A DNA stretch of 64,000 nucleotides, from the NCBI RefSeq assembly GCF_042662625.1, contig NZ_JBHSXH010000015.1, positions 930,001 through 994,000 of the forward strand, written 5' to 3'. Below, piece by piece: positions 8,457 through 15,474 of the stretch. Source of the stretch: Halopelagius fulvigenes. GTDB lineage: Archaea > Halobacteriota > Halobacteria > Halobacteriales > Haloferacaceae. The notes beneath the pieces were generated by a model. That model searched no databases. It was given only the letters and a program-made list of their open reading frames with translations, and was not told the DNA's origin. The translations under genes were made by a program, and so were the position numbers. Positions within the stretch are counted from its first letter, which is position 1. Each line of letters begins with the position of its first letter.

Positions 8457-9113
8457 ATGGCTACCGAGGCGACGTTTACGGTCCCGTCTAACCAGTTTCC
8501 TCTGGGAACCGTGTTCGAACAGTTGCCGGGAGTGACGGTCGAACTGGAGCGGATCATTCCCGCGCGAGACGTGGTGATCCCGTACTTCTGGGTTCGGGGG
8601 GTGGAAACCGACGACATCGAGGGTGCGTTTTCCGAGCATCCGGGAGTGAGGAAAATCCAATTCGTCGATGCCGTCGCGGACGAGTATCTGTTGCGTGTCG
8701 AGTGGGCGATCGACTACGACGACGTGCTCACTACACTGACGGAGACGAAGATCGCGCTCATCGAGGCCGTCGGCACGGACCGGCAGTGGACGTTCGACAT
8801 CCGAGGAGACGACCGACAAGACATCGCGGAGTTCCAACACCGCTGCCGGGAGTTAGAGATACCGATCACGCTCACGAAACTACACGCGCTCACGCCCCTC
8901 GAGTCAGAAACCGAAGCCGCACTCACTGACACGCAACAGGAGGCACTGGTGCTCGCGTACGAGCGAGGATACTTCAATACGCCGCGCGACGTAACGATGG
9001 AAGACCTCGGCGCCGAACTCGGCATCTCCCAGCAAGCGGTCGCGTCCCGACTCCGTCGCGGAATCAGTTCGATCCTCGGAAGTACGCTGCCCCATACCCG
9101 ACCTCCGGAGTAA
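8457..9113 (+). CDS. Bacterio-opsin-activator-type HTH regulator
   Basis: 218 residues. The N-terminal 150 residues form the haloarchaeal sensor-like module seen in Bat paralogues (RKIQFVDAVADEYLLRVEW). The C-terminus carries an HTH_10 domain: LTDTQQEALVLAYERGYFNTPRDVTMEDLGAELGISQQAVASRLRRG, split here only for description, with the helix-turn-helix at about residues 175-205. A TATA-like TTTACTGATA sits around 8426-8434, consistent with a near-leaderless transcript. No regulatory target can be read from the sequence; its neighbours are small DUF7344-type and zinc proteins. Confidence 0.85.
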   Translation: MATEATFTVPSNQFPLGTVFEQLPGVTVELERIIPARDVVIPYFWVRGVETDDIEGAFSEHPGVRKIQFVDAVADEYLLRVEWAIDYDDVLTTLTETKIALIEAVGTDRQWTFDIRGDDRQDIAEFQHRCRELEIPITLTKLHALTPLESETEAALTDTQQEALVLAYERGYFNTPRDVTMEDLGAELGISQQAVASRLRRGISSILGSTLPHTRPPE

Positions 9114-9150
9114 CTCACCTTATAAATGATTTGTATACCCAAAAGTAGGG

Positions 9151-9591
9151 GTGAACTACACAAGTCAGCTAGGTACTCTAATGAGTAGGAGTCTCTCCGA
9201 GTTCGATACGATACTCGACCTCTGTGAAGATAAGCATCGTCGTATCGTCCTCGCAGTCCTCGCAGAACAGCAGCGGTCGTTAACGATGGACGACCTCACC
9301 AAGATGGTCGTCAAACACGACCACCAGACGCCGCTGACAGAGATCTCCGGCGAGATAGTGACGCGGATCAAGATCGGCCTGCGTCACGCCCATATCCCGA
9401 AGTTAGAGGAGGCCGGACTCGTCGACTACGACTCCGATCGGCAACTAGTCGAACCGACGGCCGAGTTCGATCGGGTAGAGCCCCACCTTTCGGCGATCCT
9501 CGGTGCCGATCCCGAGCTTGCAACATCGCTGTGGGAGGAACGTCCGGCCTGCGTCACAGAGTCGAACGAGGATGGAGAATGGACCTCCTGA
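9151..9591 (+). CDS. DUF7344-type winged-helix regulator
   Basis: Up to 146 residues. The core CEDKHRRIVLAVLAEQ, LTKMVVKHDHQ and IKIGLRHAHIPKLEEAGLVDY marks it as a paralogue of the 7512-7859 gene. CTTATAAAT at 9118-9126 would place transcription start at about 9150, exactly at GTG 9151, so a leaderless GTG is likely; ATG 9181 (MSRSLSEF) is the alternative and gives 136 residues. The stop at 9589-9591 overlaps the ATG of the next small gene (TGATG), so the two are probably co-translated. Confidence 0.78.
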   Translation: MNYTSQLGTLMSRSLSEFDTILDLCEDKHRRIVLAVLAEQQRSLTMDDLTKMVVKHDHQTPLTEISGEIVTRIKIGLRHAHIPKLEEAGLVDYDSDRQLVEPTAEFDRVEPHLSAILGADPELATSLWEERPACVTESNEDGEWTS

Positions 9592-9731
9592 TGTGTCGGT
9601 CCTGCGGCGAGTTCACAGAGGCGATCGAAGAAGACGGAACGTTGGTGCCCAGGAAAGACGAGTGTCAGCACTGCGGGGGGACAGAATTCAAGGACAACAG
9701 TACCGGGAAGACAGTTCGACTCGGCGACTAG
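9591..9731 (+). CDS. 46-residue zinc-ribbon mini-protein coupled to upstream regulator
   Basis: Starts at ATG 9591 in a TGATG overlap with the DUF7344-type gene. An in-frame ATG 12 bases earlier is also possible. It has two knuckles, MCRSCGE and CQHCGGTEF, about 20 residues apart: a four-cysteine zinc ribbon with almost nothing else. The coupling suggests it works with, or is co-regulated with, the winged-helix protein. Confidence 0.7.
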   Translation: MCRSCGEFTEAIEEDGTLVPRKDECQHCGGTEFKDNSTGKTVRLGD

Positions 9732-9893
9732 AACGGCAATCGTAACGAGCGGTATCTCTCGGACGTAGTCTGAGGGCGGTTTGTATATCCCTCTCAATCA
9801 GTTAGTTCAGGCCACTCCCACACGGGACAGGGGGTGTGCGATAGCATCCTGAATCCACCGTCCGCTATTTAGCTTCACTTCGTTCAGACAGAG

Positions 9894-9918
9894 CACTCCC
9901 GGGCGGATCCGAACCGCC
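9894..9918 (-). repeat. Partial copy of the tRNA-Gln 3' end (T-arm and acceptor)
   Basis: This 25-base segment matches the last 25 bases of the tRNA-Gln gene at 9995-10019 at 22 positions. It keeps a perfect GGCGG/CCGCC T-stem with a changed loop base and a degraded acceptor. It lies 101 bases downstream of the tRNA copy in tRNA sense. It looks like an attachment-site scar or decayed duplicate. Confidence 0.6.
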
Positions 9919-9994
9919 AAACTCGCATTCGCTCGTCCTCTAGGTCATAAATCCGCGTAGGCCACTATCACTGCTCGCTGACGCTCGCAGAAAA

Positions 9995-10067
9995 TAGTCC
10001 CGGGCGGATTCGAACCGCCGTCAATGGCTCCAAAGGCCATTATGATTGGCCACTACACCACGGGACT
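9995..10067 (-). tRNA. tRNA-Gln (anticodon TTG)
   Basis: On the minus strand AGTCCCG at the 5' end pairs with CGGGACT at the 3' end, followed by the discriminator base A. The anticodon stem AATGGC/GCCATT encloses the loop CTTTGGA, giving anticodon TTG. The T-arm is GGCGG-TTCGAAT-CCGCC. It has no intron and no encoded CCA. Confidence 0.93.
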
Positions 10068-10116
10068 TCGTCGTGTTACTCCTCGTCCCGTGTACCTCGT
10101 GAATCCTTCGGATTCA

Positions 10117-10137
10117 CTCACCACCACGGGACTGCGC
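10117..10137 (-). repeat. Repeat unit containing tRNA-Gln 5' end, copy 1
   Basis: A 21-base unit (core CACCACCACGGGACTGCGC), identical to the one at 10176-10196. ACCACGGGACT within it equals the first 11 bases of the tRNA-Gln gene in reverse complement. It lies 50 bases upstream of the tRNA in tRNA sense. Confidence 0.6.
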
Positions 10138-10175
10138 TTCGCTCGTCCCCTGAGACTCGCGATTCCACGGAACCG

Positions 10176-10196
10176 CTCACCACCACGGGACTGCGC
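10176..10196 (-). repeat. Repeat unit containing tRNA-Gln 5' end, copy 2
   Basis: Identical to the unit at 10117-10137, 59 bases further upstream. The intervening bases are also similar (gcgattc before the unit and cgcttcgctcgtccc after it), suggesting tandem duplication of a degraded tRNA 5' region. Confidence 0.6.
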
Positions 10197-10252
10197 AGTA
10201 TCTACTCGTCGGTCCGCCTTTGAAAACCCATCGGGTTCGGCCGACCGCGGGG

Positions 10253-10459
10253 TCAGTCGATCGCGAGGTCCGGGTCAGAATCGAGTTCGTGTTCGACGGA
10301 GAATCCCCCGCAGTTCGGGCAGACGTGGTACTCTACGTCGTACGAGACGCCGCATCCAAGACAGACGTACGGATACTCGGTGGTCGTCGTCCCCACCCCG
10401 TCTCTGGGCCCCAGTCCGGCGAGACGGAGGAGACGACCGATAGTTGCTGTCCCATCCAT
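10253..10459 (-). CDS. 68-residue zinc-ribbon protein
   Basis: Starts at ATG 10459 (MDGTATIGRLL). It ends in a four-cysteine ribbon, CLGCGVSYDVEYHVCPNCGG, with 11 residues between the knuckles. The N-terminal 30 residues are basic and may bind nucleic acid or a partner. A longer frame begins 42 bases upstream but has no better start. Function unknown. Confidence 0.65.
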   Translation of the reverse strand: MDGTATIGRLLRLAGLGPRDGVGTTTTEYPYVCLGCGVSYDVEYHVCPNCGGFSVEHELDSDPDLAID

Positions 10460-10535
10460 ACTCGGACGCAGGAACTGGATTCCCTTAATCGTGGGTGACA
10501 CTTGCAGCTTCGGCTACCTGTTTGCTCGCGGTGAA

Positions 10536-10976
10536 TTAGTCCGCGGGCTTCTCCTCGGCCTCCGGAAGCTCCAGATACTCGCAGGCGTCCGTCTCGGCGT
10601 CGAAACAGTCGGGGCACTCGCCGTGCCGGTCGATGATGGTGTCCAGTCGCTCGGCCACCGTCCCGTCGATGACGGGTTCCAGTTCGCGGGCCTCCGCGCG
10701 GAACGACTCCACGTCGAGGACGTTCGCGAGGAACCGTTCGATGATACAGTAGGTCTGGAGGGCGTCCCGGGCGCGGACGATTCCCTCGTCGGTGAGGGTG
10801 ACGCCCTTGTACTTCTCGTGTTCGGCGAGTCCGCGGTCCTCCAGTTTTCCGATCATCTCGTTCGCGCTGGCGGGGCTGACGTCGAGCATGTCCGCGAGTG
10901 CGCCGGTCGCCGCCGGGCCGTCCTCCATCTCTTGCAGTAGGTAGATTGCCTTGACGTACTGGTCTGCGGTGTTCAT
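10536..10976 (-). CDS. DtxR-family metal-dependent regulator (SirR/Idr-like)
   Basis: 146 residues: an N-terminal winged helix (YVKAIYLLQEM, then DVSPASANEMIGKLEDRGL and EKYKGVTLTDEG) and a dimerisation domain, but no SH3-like C-terminal domain. Compared by eye with DtxR, the usual metal ligands are altered: Met10 aligns with Gln, and the CxxEH motif reads RELEP. The tail instead has CPDCF and a further Cys (about residues 120-132), which may form the metal site. It follows a ferritin-like gene by 37 bases and is the best candidate in the window to act at the siderophore iron boxes, though that is inference. Confidence 0.82.
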   Translation of the reverse strand: MNTADQYVKAIYLLQEMEDGPAATGALADMLDVSPASANEMIGKLEDRGLAEHEKYKGVTLTDEGIVRARDALQTYCIIERFLANVLDVESFRAEARELEPVIDGTVAERLDTIIDRHGECPDCFDAETDACEYLELPEAEEKPAD

Positions 10977-11013
10977 CGTTTACCTCCGTCTCGGTGTGGG
11001 TGTCTGATCGCGC

Positions 11014-11520
11014 TCATTCGCGCTGCTCCATTATCTTGGTCACCGCCTCGACGCCGTCGGCCTCCTCGTCGCGTATCTCCGTGAGCACGGAGATGAGGCG
11101 GTCTCGGTCGACGGTGAACTGCGCGTCGCTCGCTCGAATCGCACCGATGAGGTCGTCGTAGAACTTGTAGGCGGTCTCTTCGTTGCACAACTGGTCGTAG
11201 AGGACGCCGTCGAAGTCGTCGGGCTTCGTCTTCCCGTACTGCGCTTCGACGAGCGTCTCGATGTCCTCGAAGGGGACGCTCTCGGCGTCGAGTTCGTCCA
11301 CGATGGACGCCAGACGCTCGCGGTGTTCCGCGGACTCCTCCGCGGCGTGTTCGAGGAGGTCCTCTAACTCCTCGTCGAGCGCTCTGTCCTCGTCGGCGAG
11401 CGACTGGTAGTGGTGGTACGCGCGGGCCTCGACGACTTCCTCGAGTACCACGCCGATCTGGAGGAGGCGGGCGAGCTGGTGGTCCGAGGTCACCCGGTGG
11501 CCGACGCTCACGCCCCACAC
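11014..11520 (-). CDS. Ferritin-like / rubrerythrin-related protein
   Basis: 168 residues from GTG 11520; GTG 11511 (VSVGHRVTSDHQL) is an equally plausible start. It is a four-helix-bundle candidate with the metal-ligand pattern EEVVEARAYHHY, EESAEHRERL, NEETAYKFYDDL and EIRDEEADGV, that is, carboxylates and histidine spaced as in ferritin-like proteins. It lacks rubredoxin cysteines. It lies directly upstream of the DtxR-family gene and shares its direction, so the pair probably forms an iron-homeostasis operon. No iron-box palindrome was found in front of it. Confidence 0.72.
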   Translation of the reverse strand: MWGVSVGHRVTSDHQLARLLQIGVVLEEVVEARAYHHYQSLADEDRALDEELEDLLEHAAEESAEHRERLASIVDELDAESVPFEDIETLVEAQYGKTKPDDFDGVLYDQLCNEETAYKFYDDLIGAIRASDAQFTVDRDRLISVLTEIRDEEADGVEAVTKIMEQRE

Positions 11521-11687
11521 CCTCCGTTTGCGTGCGATACCCTGTCGGTCATACCTTTTGCTCCGCGTGTGACGGACTTAAGCGGTTCCCTCGCTCGCCG
11601 TCGGGCTCTGTCGTCGGATTCGCGCGGTGCGACACGGTCGATCCGTATCCGAGAGAAGGAAAGAGAGCGGGAAAAGGTGCGGCTTAC

Positions 11688-12899
11688 CTACCGCAGGCGC
11701 GCCGCGATGAGTTCGCGCAGGTCGTCGCGGAACTCGTCGACGTCGATCTCCTCGAGGACGGGGACGAAGAAGCCCTCCACGAGCATGTTGCGAGCCTGCC
11801 GGTCGGGGAGCGCCCGAGAGACCATGTAGAAGAGGTCCTCTTTGTCCACCTGACCGACCGTCGCGGAGTGACTCGCTTCGGTGTCGTGGTTGTGGATGAT
11901 GAGCTTCGGGGACGCGTCGGCCTCGCTCTCGTCGGAGAGCATCAGCGTGTTCTCGCGCTGGTAGGAGTTCGTGTCCCACGCGTCGCGGCCCACGTCCTGG
12001 ACGCCCTCGTACACCGACCGCGCCTCGTCGTCGAGGACGCCGCGGGTCACGAGGTCCGCCGTCGTGTGCTCGGCGTTGTGCCAGACGCGCGCGTTCACGT
12101 CGAAGTGCTGGTCCTCGTGGCCGAAGAACGCGCCGACGATCTTCGTCTCCGAGGAGTCGCCGTCGAGGTTCGTCTCGATGTCGCTCCGCGTGAGACGGGA
12201 GCCGAGGTTACCCTCGATCCAGTTCAGCGTCGAGTACGTGTCGGTCGTCCCGCGCTTCAGCGTGTAGTTGTACGTCTCGTCGTCGAGGTTCTGGAGCGAC
12301 CCGTACTGGACGTACGAGTTCTCGCCCGCGTCGACCTCCACGAGGTTGCTGAAGTAGCGGTCGCCGTCTACGCCGTCGTCGCCGCTCTCGATGCTCTCGA
12401 GAATCGTCACGGAGGAGGACTCCTCGGTGACCACGAGCGTGTGGCTGAACAGCGACCGGGAGTTCATCTCCGCGCGGATCTTCACGTCCTCGGCGTCGAC
12501 GTCCTCGGGGACGTAGATGAACGTGCCCGTCGTGAACAGCGCCGCAGACAGGGCCGTGAGGTAGTTCGACTCCGGTTCGACGATGGAGCCGAACTTCTCC
12601 TCTATGAGGTCGCCGTACTCCGAGAGCGCCTCGGTGAAGGGGAGGACTTCGACGCCCTCCGCGGTGACGCGCTCTGTGGTGTCGGCCTGGTTCAGCGGGT
12701 CGACGAGCTGTTCGAAGTCGAGCGCTTCGAGGTTCGTCCAGCGCCGGCCGGGCGTCTGGATGACGTCCGGCAGCGGCGCGTCGTCGAGCGCCGACAGCGC
12801 GTCGAGGCGGGTTTCGAGGAGCCACTCGGGCTCGTCGCGTTCCTCCGAAATCGTCCGAACCGTCTCCTCGGAGAGGTTCGCTGGTAACTGCGCGCTCAT
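11688..12899 (-). CDS. sufD: Fe-S cluster assembly protein SufD
   Basis: 403 residues of the SufB/SufD beta-helix family. Key segments are YVPEDVDAEDVKIRAEMNS, HNAEHTTADLVTRGVLDDEARSVYEG and LIIHNHDTEASHSATVGQVDKEDLFYMVSRALPDRQARNMLVEGFF (given only in part here for orientation, from about residue 200 to 385). The conserved C-terminal histidine and the DLFYMVSRAL motif are present. It works with SufB and the SufC ATPase as the cytoplasmic scaffold that builds Fe-S clusters. It follows sufB after one base, last gene of the sufCBD operon. Confidence 0.93.
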   Translation of the reverse strand: MSAQLPANLSEETVRTISEERDEPEWLLETRLDALSALDDAPLPDVIQTPGRRWTNLEALDFEQLVDPLNQADTTERVTAEGVEVLPFTEALSEYGDLIEEKFGSIVEPESNYLTALSAALFTTGTFIYVPEDVDAEDVKIRAEMNSRSLFSHTLVVTEESSSVTILESIESGDDGVDGDRYFSNLVEVDAGENSYVQYGSLQNLDDETYNYTLKRGTTDTYSTLNWIEGNLGSRLTRSDIETNLDGDSSETKIVGAFFGHEDQHFDVNARVWHNAEHTTADLVTRGVLDDEARSVYEGVQDVGRDAWDTNSYQRENTLMLSDESEADASPKLIIHNHDTEASHSATVGQVDKEDLFYMVSRALPDRQARNMLVEGFFVPVLEEIDVDEFRDDLRELIAARLR

Positions 12900-12900
12900 A

Positions 12901-14331
12901 TTATCCGAGACTACCCTCCATCTCCAGTTCGACCAAGCGGTTGAGTTCGACCGCGTACTCGATGGGCAGTTCCTCCGTGATGGGCTCGATGAAGCCCGAG
13001 ACGATCATCTGCTTCGCGTCGTCGTCGTCCAGACCGCGCGACTGGAGGTAGAACACGTCCTCGTCGCCGATCTTGCCGACGGTCGCCTCGTGGGCGACGT
13101 CCACCTGACTCTCGTTGATCTCCATGTACGGCATCGTGTCCGAGGTGGACTCGTTGTCGAACATCAGCGCGTCGCACTCCACCGCGGTCGAGGAGTTGCG
13201 CGCGCCCTCGGAGATGTGGACGAGGCCGCGGTAGTTCGTGCGGCCGCCGTCCTTCGAGATGGACTTCGACTCGATGGTCGACTTCGTCTCGGGGGCGTTG
13301 TGGTACACCTTCGCGCCGGTGTCGATGTTCTGGCCCTCGCCCGCGAAGGCGATGGTGATGTGGTTGTCCGAAGCGCCGCGACCCTTCAGTATCGTCGCGG
13401 GGTAGAGCATGGTGGCCTTCGAGCCCATCGAGCCCGAAATCCACTCCATGCGGCCGTTCTTCTCGACGATGGCGCGCTTCGTGTTCAGGTTGTACGTGTT
13501 CTTCGACCAGTTCTGCACGGTCGAGTACTGGACGTGAGCGTCCTCGCCGACGAACACTTCGACGCCGCCGGAGTGGAGGTTGAACGCCGAGTACTTCGGG
13601 GCGGAACAACCTTCGATGTAGTGGACCTCCGAGCCCTTCTCGGCGACGATGAGGGTGTGCTCGAACTGGCCCATCCCCTCGGAGTTCATGCGGAAGTACG
13701 CCTGAACCGGCATGTCGACCGTGGTGTCCTCGGGGACGTAGACGAACGACCCGCCGGACCAGATGGCGCCGTGGAGCGCGGCGAACTTGTTGTCGCTCGG
13801 CGGGACGCACTTCGTCATGAAGTACTCCTTGACGATGTCTTCGTGCTCCTGGACCGCTTGGTCCATGTTCATGAAGATGACGCCCTTGTCCTGCCAGCGC
13901 TCCTGCATGTTCTGGTAGACGACTTCGGACTCGTACTGAGCGCCGACGCCCGAGAGGGCGTTCTTCTCGGCTTCCGGAATGCCCAGTTTGTCGAACGTGT
14001 CCTTGATCTCGTCCGGCAGCTCCGTCCAGTCGTCGACGCTTCCGCGCGTCTCGACGTCCGGTCGGATGTACGGGATGATCTCGTTGACGTCTACTTCCGA
14101 GAGGTCAGGCTGGCCGGGCCAGTCCGTCGGCATCGGCATCTCCTGGAAGTGCTTCAGCGCGCGGAGGCGTCGCTGGAGCATCCACTCGGGTTCGTCTTTG
14201 TCCTCGGAGATGACCCGGATGGTCTCCTCCGTGAGACCCTTTTCGGCTTGGAAGGAGGAGCTCTGCTCCTTCTTGAACTCGAAACGAGCCTCGGTGTCTG
14301 TCTCTTTGAGGTGGTCTTGATCGGAACTCAT
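12901..14331 (-). CDS. sufB: Fe-S cluster assembly protein SufB
   Basis: 476 residues, normal for SufB. It starts at ATG 14331 (MSSDQDHLKETD), with an upstream spacer of 31 bases to sufC. It has the strongly conserved EGCSAPKYSAFNLHSGGVEVFV region with the cluster-relevant Cys near residue 240, YSTVQNWSKNTYNL, and NSSTAVECDALMF. It is the scaffold core that accepts sulfur and iron; SufC binds its C-terminal region. Frames continuing upstream of this ATG run antisense-like through sufC and were not used. Confidence 0.95.
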   Translation of the reverse strand: MSSDQDHLKETDTEARFEFKKEQSSSFQAEKGLTEETIRVISEDKDEPEWMLQRRLRALKHFQEMPMPTDWPGQPDLSEVDVNEIIPYIRPDVETRGSVDDWTELPDEIKDTFDKLGIPEAEKNALSGVGAQYESEVVYQNMQERWQDKGVIFMNMDQAVQEHEDIVKEYFMTKCVPPSDNKFAALHGAIWSGGSFVYVPEDTTVDMPVQAYFRMNSEGMGQFEHTLIVAEKGSEVHYIEGCSAPKYSAFNLHSGGVEVFVGEDAHVQYSTVQNWSKNTYNLNTKRAIVEKNGRMEWISGSMGSKATMLYPATILKGRGASDNHITIAFAGEGQNIDTGAKVYHNAPETKSTIESKSISKDGGRTNYRGLVHISEGARNSSTAVECDALMFDNESTSDTMPYMEINESQVDVAHEATVGKIGDEDVFYLQSRGLDDDDAKQMIVSGFIEPITEELPIEYAVELNRLVELEMEGSLG

Positions 14332-14362
14332 TTTCTTAGTAGTACCTTGGTGTCTGGCCTTA

Positions 14363-15280
14363 TCAGGCTGTCCCGTACACTTCCTCGCGAACCCAGTCGT
14401 ACCCCTCGTCTTCGAGTTGCTCTGCGAGGTCAGCGCCGCCGGATTTCGCGATTTCGCCGTCCAGCATGATGTGGACGTGGTCGGGTTCGACGTAGTCGAG
14501 GATGCGCTGGTAGTGGGTGATCTGGAGGATGCCCGTCCCCTGCTCGTCGCGGAGGGCGTTGATGCCCTTCGAGACGTCCTGCAGGCGGTCGATGTCGAGA
14601 CCGGAGTCGATCTCGTCGAGGACCGCGAGCGACGGTTCGAGGATGGCGGCCTGAAGCACCTCGTTCTGCTTCTTCTCACCGCCGGAGAAGCCGGCGTTGA
14701 GGTACCGCTGCATGAACTTCTCGTCCATGTCGAGCAGTTCCATCTTCTCTTTCAGGATCTGCTGGAACTCCGCGACGCCGACTTCGCCCTCGTCCGCGGG
14801 GCCTTCCATCGGGGACGTCTCGTAGCCCGACTCCTCTTCTTCCTCGTCCGCCTCGGCCTCGTCTTCGTCCTCGAACAGCTCCTCGCGTTCTTCGATCTTC
14901 GCGTTGAGGGCCGTCCGCAGGAAGTTCGTCATCGTGACGCCTTCGATTTCTGCGGGGTACTGGAAGCCGAGGAAGATACCGAGCGCCGCGCGCTCGTTCG
15001 GTTCCAGTTCGAGGAGACTCCACGTCAGTTTGTCCTCGGGGATGTCGAAGTCCTCGCCGAACTCGTCTTCGCTGAGATGGAGAAGAATCTCGCCCTCGGT
15101 CACCTCGTAGGCCGGGTGACCCGCGATGATCTTCGCGGTCGTCGACTTCCCGGACCCGTTGGGGCCCATGAGCGCGTGAATCTCGCCCGACTTGACTTCC
15201 AGGTCGACACCACGAAGGATTTGCTCGCCGTCCTCCTCCGCGACGCGCGCGTGGAGGTTCTTGATTTCCAGTGTAGCCAT
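14363..15280 (-). CDS. sufC: Fe-S cluster assembly ATPase SufC, with acidic insert
   Basis: 305-residue ABC-type ATPase. Walker A is GPNGSGKSTTAK (about residues 38-49), the signature region is FSGGEKKQNEVLQ, and Walker B is LAVLDEIDSGLDID. It is about 50 residues longer than bacterial SufC because of an insert near residues 133-165 made almost entirely of Glu and Asp (EDEDEAEADEEEEE), between the Q-loop and the signature motif. First gene of sufCBD, with no sufS or sufU homologue nearby. Confidence 0.94.
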   Translation of the reverse strand: MATLEIKNLHARVAEEDGEQILRGVDLEVKSGEIHALMGPNGSGKSTTAKIIAGHPAYEVTEGEILLHLSEDEFGEDFDIPEDKLTWSLLELEPNERAALGIFLGFQYPAEIEGVTMTNFLRTALNAKIEEREELFEDEDEAEADEEEEESGYETSPMEGPADEGEVGVAEFQQILKEKMELLDMDEKFMQRYLNAGFSGGEKKQNEVLQAAILEPSLAVLDEIDSGLDIDRLQDVSKGINALRDEQGTGILQITHYQRILDYVEPDHVHIMLDGEIAKSGGADLAEQLEDEGYDWVREEVYGTA

Positions 15281-15362
15281 TGTTGTCTCGTTGCCTCGTA
15301 CTGAAACGTGGGCTAGTGCGACCCATAATGCTTACGGATTCACAGCAGACGCTTTGTCCGAG

Positions 15363-15378
15363 AGAAAATTAATTTTCT
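15363..15378. promoter_or_regulatory. AT-rich 16-bp palindrome between polB and sufC
   Basis: AGAAAATTAATTTTCT is a perfect palindrome, 83 bases before the sufC start and 97 bases after the polB stop. It could be an operator for the suf operon, part of its promoter, or an AT-rich terminator of polB; the sequence alone does not decide. Confidence 0.35.
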
Positions 15379-15474
15379 TTTCGGGAAAGGGAACGCGGAG
15401 ACGGAGACGTTCGTCCGGGTTTCGGTGGACCGAACAGAATGTCCCTCGACGGCGATTTCGGGCGTCGGGCGCGG

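Noticed and set aside
10977..11700. Search for an iron box in front of the ferritin-like/DtxR pair
   Set aside because: No palindrome of the TTAGGC..GCCTAA type was found there, so no operator is claimed.
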